A stretch of DNA of 64,000 nt from the NCBI GenBank assembly GCA_020634565.1, contig JACKBN010000003.1:434001-498000 (forward strand), written 5' to 3'. The notes under the pieces were generated by a model. The model had not been told where the DNA came from. It searched no databases and worked only from the letters and a program-made list of their open reading frames with translations. Source of the stretch: Ardenticatenaceae bacterium (lineage in GTDB: Bacteria > Chloroflexota > Anaerolineae > Promineifilales > Promineifilaceae). Positions 61,151 to 64,000 of this stretch are shown piece by piece. Within the stretch, counting starts at the first letter, position 1. Every line of letters begins with the position of its first letter. The translations under genes were made by a program, and so were the position numbers.

Positions 61151-62230
61151 CTACCAGTTAGGGTCTACATTGGTTCTTCTTCTGGTTAAGATGCCCAGCA
61201 GTAAAAATATAAGTCCAAGCACGAACATGATCGCCGCCTGCACATTCACGCGTGAGAGCCAGGTGTCGGTAACGGCCGTAATCACCTGAATCCCCGTTTG
61301 CTGCAAGGAGGTGGCAACGGCCGTTGCGTTTGCCGGTGATTGCCGCAGCAGAAAGGTGGTTATTGCCGGGAAAACGAGACTCAGAAACAAAACGAGTACG
61401 GCCGTTCCCAACAGCGTCCAGCCCCACCAATAGCCCAAATCAGAGATGGAGCGCACGGCAAACAAGGCAATCATAAACAGGCAGCTGAGCGGCAGCAGCC
61501 AGAGCACCCAGCCCCAGTTTTGGGCAAAGGCAAACGTGCGCTGCAATCGCAGCAGTTGTTCGCGCGTTTGCACCAGCTGTTCATTTTGCGCCTGCTGCTC
61601 CGAGGAAAACAGCGGTACGCGCACCACGCCAAACTCGCTGGTGAACTGAGGATTGCTATCCAGCGTTTGCACCAGCCGCGTGTGGACTTCTTGCGTAATC
61701 TGGTCTGCCGGTACACCGGGCGGCAAACAGGCGGGAATGGTTACATTTGGCCCTAGCAGCTCGGCGGGATTGATAGGTTGGGTGCAGGCGGGCAGGCTGG
61801 TAACGATGTTGCTCACCACCACACGGCCCGGATCGCCCCGAAAACGATCCAGCAGTGGTGTGGTGTCAATTTCCAGTTCGGCGTTATCCAAATCGCCGGT
61901 TTCGAGCATGTCGTAGACGGTGTCAACGGCCGTATCCGCCTGAGCTTCAATCCAGCCAGGGGGCAGCAAGGTTTCCATCGATTGTTGCAGCAGCTCTTCA
62001 TCCAAATTAATGGGAGCCAGGCCGCGTTCCCGCGCTTGCTGCTCCAGCGTCTGGGCCACAAATGTGGGCACCGTTTCCACCACCAGCTCATCCAGGTTGG
62101 ACAGCGACTCTTTGATAATTTCTCGATCCGCTACGACGGCAAATAAGTTGGTTAAAAAGAGGGCGAGAACGGCCGTTGCTACAAACAACAGCGCCATGAT
62201 TCCCGCTAAAAATCGTAAAAATCCACGCAT
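61151..62230 (-). CDS. Uncharacterised membrane protein with large extracellular loop
   Basis: The 359-aa protein has an N-terminal membrane helix (FLAGIMALLFVATAVLALFL), a soluble loop of about 190 residues and four C-terminal helices. One is WVLWLLPLSCLFMIALFAV and the last LGLIFLLLGIL. The loop has LSNLDELVVETVPTFVAQTL and a Cys pair (PACTQ, IPACLPPG) that could form a disulfide. I do not recognise a family. It converges with the kinase gene, the stops lying about 70 bases apart. It carries five ACGGCCGT octamers. Confidence 0.7.
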   Translation of the reverse strand: MRGFLRFLAGIMALLFVATAVLALFLTNLFAVVADREIIKESLSNLDELVVETVPTFVAQTLEQQARERGLAPINLDEELLQQSMETLLPPGWIEAQADTAVDTVYDMLETGDLDNAELEIDTTPLLDRFRGDPGRVVVSNIVTSLPACTQPINPAELLGPNVTIPACLPPGVPADQITQEVHTRLVQTLDSNPQFTSEFGVVRVPLFSSEQQAQNEQLVQTREQLLRLQRTFAFAQNWGWVLWLLPLSCLFMIALFAVRSISDLGYWWGWTLLGTAVLVLFLSLVFPAITTFLLRQSPANATAVATSLQQTGIQVITAVTDTWLSRVNVQAAIMFVLGLIFLLLGILTRRRTNVDPNW

Positions 62231-62239
62231 TTAGGTCTC

Positions 62240-62336
62240 CAGTAATCAGTTTTCAGTAGGTCAGTGAGCAGTTTAGTGGAAAAGTAACGCAAGCTAACCA
62301 ACCGTTTACCGATTACTGCTCACCGTTTACCGTTCA
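62240..62336. repeat. GTAATC-family element between trmD and the membrane-protein gene
   Basis: CAGTAATCAG and CCGATTACTGCTCACC-type blocks with CGTTTACCG repeats fill the gap. The element ends with the trmD stop codon (TAA, 62329-62327 on the minus strand). Confidence 0.65.
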
Positions 62337-63097
62337 CCCGCGGCAAGTTTGCCCAGGAACCAGCGATCGGCTTCGCTAAGTTCGGCGGTGAGCAGCAGAT
62401 CCGGGCGGCGCTGCCAGGTTCGGCGCAGCGCTTCTTCACGTCGCCAGCGGGCGATGTTGGCCGCATGGCCAGAGCGCAGCACTTCTGGTACCGACCAATC
62501 GCGGAATGTTTCGGGGCGGGTGTAGTGGGGACCTTCCAGCAGGCCGGTGGCGTGGCTGTCGTCTTCAGCGGCGTCTTCGGCACCCAGCACGCCAGGGATC
62601 AGCCGGGCCACCGCATCCACGATGACCATCGCCGCCAGTTCGCCACCGGTCAGCACAAAATCGCCAATGGAGATTTCATCGGTGACCAGATGCTGGCGAA
62701 TGCGCTCATCCACGCCTTCATAACGGCCGCACAGCAGCAGCAGCCGGGGATGTTGGACCAGTTCTTGCGCGACACGTTGGGTAAACGGCCGTCCTTGGGG
62801 CGTCAATAAGATCACCGGCAATCTCCAATCTCCAATCCCCAATCTCTTATCTTCTGGAGACTGGAGAGTAGAGATTAGAGTTTCAACGGCCGTAAAAATC
62901 GGCTCCGGTTTCAGCACCATGCCGCCCCCACCGCCGTAGGGCGGCTCATCGGTGATGCGGTGTTTGCCGGTGGCGTAGTCGCGGATGTTATGCAGGTCAA
63001 TCTGCAACAGCCCTGCCGCCTGCGCCCGCTTGAGAATGCTTTCATTGAGATACCCCGGAAACATCTCCGGGAACAGCGTTAAAATGTCGATATGCAT
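62327..63097 (-). CDS. trmD: tRNA (guanine-N1-)-methyltransferase with in-frame palindromic insertion
   Basis: The 256-aa enzyme methylates G37 of tRNA. MHIDILTLFPEMF, NIRDYATGKHRITDEPPYGG, LLLCGRYEGVDERI, DFVLTGGELAAMVI and EEALRRTWQRRPDLL mark the SPOUT core and C-terminal tail. Residues about 73-93, between AVETL and VILLTPQG, are encoded by a GATT-rich element that shares a 22-base block with the one in queG. It replaces a normally short loop. The start is 63097 (MHID); the frame is open 12 codons further. The stop codon lies in a GTAATC repeat. Confidence 0.95.
   Translation of the reverse strand: MHIDILTLFPEMFPGYLNESILKRAQAAGLLQIDLHNIRDYATGKHRITDEPPYGGGGGMVLKPEPIFTAVETLISTLQSPEDKRLGIGDWRLPVILLTPQGRPFTQRVAQELVQHPRLLLLCGRYEGVDERIRQHLVTDEISIGDFVLTGGELAAMVIVDAVARLIPGVLGAEDAAEDDSHATGLLEGPHYTRPETFRDWSVPEVLRSGHAANIARWRREEALRRTWQRRPDLLLTAELSEADRWFLGKLAAGER
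62819..62880. repeat. In-frame palindromic element inside trmD
   Basis: ATCTCCAATCTCCAATCCCC and CTGGAGAGTAGAGATTAGAG stand on either side of ATCTTCTGGAGA. The inverse pairing is weaker than in queG, but bases 62857-62878 match queG 52774-52795 with one mismatch. Confidence 0.85.
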
Positions 63098-63140
63098 GGC
63101 CGGAAGTATGGGGCGGGGTGCTGCTTGTGTCAAGAAGCCA

Positions 63141-63223
63141 GTGGTCGGTAATCCGTAATCCGTAATCGGTTTAGTTACCGATTACCGTTCACCGATTACC
63201 GACCACCGTTTACCGTCCTACTG
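63141..63223. repeat. GTAATC-family element downstream of the UroD-family gene
   Basis: Perfect 12-bp arms GTGGTCGGTAAT (63141-63152) and ATTACCGACCAC (63195-63206) enclose inner GTAATC/GATTAC copies. The stop codon of the UroD-family gene (63212-63210) lies inside the element. Confidence 0.8.
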
Positions 63224-64000
63224 ACTCCCGCAGGGCGCGGATGTTGCGCAGGGGGGTGGTGGTCATCGCCACGCAGCCCGTACCGAGGAGGAGGCGACGG
63301 CCGTTTACCTGTTCCATCGCATCTTTGGCTTCGGCGATCGTGTTTTCTGGCGATTCCTGGTGCAGCGTCCAATGATCAATACCGCCGCTGGCGGCCCCGT
63401 TGAACTGTTGCAAGCCGTCGCTGAGCGAGATGCCTGTCTCGCGGTCGTGCCAGTTGAGCAGCTGCACCGGATATTCGGCCACGAGGTCAAACATCACGTC
63501 GGTGCTGTGCAGGTGAACCATGTTGAGCCACAAATCTTGCACAGCGTTGAGGATTTGCAGGTCAAACGGCCGTCCCCACGTTTCATACTCATCCCGGCTC
63601 AACAGCGGATAACGAGCGTGCTGCACGGCGTAAAAAATGCCGTCAATGCCAATCTTTTTGGCGGCTTCAATGAAGCGCAATGTGCTTTCGATAATCGTTT
63701 CCTGGCCCTGGCGGAACAGCTCCGGTTCGCGGCGCAGATGGGTGAGCATGGGCTCGTTGTCCGCCAGGTGTTTGGCTTGCGAGAGCGGGGCAAAGACGGT
63801 GGTTAAAATAGGCACCGTGTCCCCGACAGATTCTTTGACCAGGCGCAGCGTTTCCAACTGTGTGGCCAGCATGCCCTTGCTGGGATCAAGTGGCTGGAGT
63901 TTGGCCCAATCTTCGGCCTGCTGAATAGGGCGGTGCGTGTATTCCCGCGTCCCTTCGATGTGGCCGACCCAGCGGTCCTGCACGCCCCAGTCCACTACCG
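63210..64000 (-). CDS. Uroporphyrinogen decarboxylase-family protein (cut by window edge)
   Basis: About 262 residues are visible. They follow the UroD/methyltransferase TIM barrel (MtaA/CmuA-like): PILTTVFAPLSQAKHLA, GIDGIFYAVQHARYPLLSRDEY, LNMVHLHSTDVMFDLVAEYP, LLNWHDRETG, GGIDHWTLHQESPENTIAEAKDAM and LLLGTGCVAMTTTPLRN. The N-terminus lies beyond the right edge. It could be true uroporphyrinogen decarboxylase or, more likely given the divergence, a related methyltransferase-type protein. No haem gene is nearby. Confidence 0.85.
   Translation of the reverse strand, partial: VVDWGVQDRWVGHIEGTREYTHRPIQQAEDWAKLQPLDPSKGMLATQLETLRLVKESVGDTVPILTTVFAPLSQAKHLADNEPMLTHLRREPELFRQGQETIIESTLRFIEAAKKIGIDGIFYAVQHARYPLLSRDEYETWGRPFDLQILNAVQDLWLNMVHLHSTDVMFDLVAEYPVQLLNWHDRETGISLSDGLQQFNGAASGGIDHWTLHQESPENTIAEAKDAMEQVNGRRLLLGTGCVAMTTTPLRNIRALRESVGR

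Larger units (their letters stand above)
998..63573. repeat. Dispersed highly iterated palindrome ACGGCCGT (about 100 copies)
   Basis: The 8-bp palindrome ACGGCCGT was counted by eye at about 102 sites across the window (first 998-1005, last 63566-63573). That is one per roughly 630 bases, against 1-2 expected by chance at about 55% GC. Most copies are flanked by A or T on both sides. It occurs in coding and non-coding DNA, in all three frames (reading Thr-Ala-Val, Asn-Gly-Arg or Arg-Pro). Positions and gaps are given in the findings. Confidence 0.93.

Overview
The window looks like a chromosomal segment of a Chloroflexota bacterium, probably an Anaerolineae-like lineage. This is inferred from gene style: secreted proteins with Thr-Pro-rich linkers and YLPxxxK/R signatures, Hanks-type kinase receptors, a cytochrome b/Rieske/triheme cytochrome c complex, Flp-type pilus genes, many SPFH proteins and mostly housekeeping neighbours. 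No rRNA, phage, transposase or CRISPR array is visible. One tRNA (Val-GAC) is present.

Layout. 1-2.6 kb: the end of a dihydrolipoyl dehydrogenase, an rRNA methyltransferase and a DUF899 protein. 2.7-9.3 kb: secreted or envelope proteins (beta-propeller, lipoprotein, GT39 glycosyltransferase, beta-helix protein). 9.3-11.6 kb: an acetyltransferase and a disulfide-oxidoreductase/thioredoxin-reductase operon. 11.6-14.9 kb: small singleton genes (YegP-like, a bacterial VHL-beta-domain protein, DUF4287, ankyrin, DUF1905) separated by palindromic repeats. 14.9-25.2 kb: two SPFH (band 7) operons with four paralogues, flanking a hydroxy-acid oxidase, a DPP-IV-like peptidase and the tRNA. 25.2-29 kb: metabolic and RNA-modification genes. 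29.2-35.7 kb: an M4 metallopeptidase and Flp pilus/TadZ genes. 35.9-43.3 kb: RNase HII, two GT2 glycosyltransferases, an HNH pair, an AT-rich FGE-like gene, oligopeptidase B and RfbD. 43.6-47.1 kb: the quinol-oxidising complex. 47.3-50.9 kb: a 1187-aa STAND NTPase with 13 nearly identical WD40 repeats. 50.9-53.4 kb: Ada-like, AbrB-like and QueG genes. 53.5-58.5 kb: a partner-switching operon (STAS, RsbW-like, STAS, GAF-SpoIIE phosphatase, LOG). 58.6-64 kb: a kinase receptor, a membrane protein, TrmD and a UroD-family protein.

Four signals stand out. (1) The 8-bp palindrome ACGGCCGT occurs about 100 times, in all reading frames, much like HIP1 in cyanobacteria. (2) One palindromic element is inserted in frame, in the same frame and orientation, inside two unrelated conserved enzymes, QueG and TrmD, as Rickettsia palindromic elements are. 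(3) The STAND protein carries an effector-associated-domain-like module inside its NTPase and a recently amplified WD40 array that varies only at a few surface positions. A second protein (FGE-like) carries the same kind of module. (4) A GTAATC-rich intergenic palindrome begins exactly at the stop codons of five or more genes.
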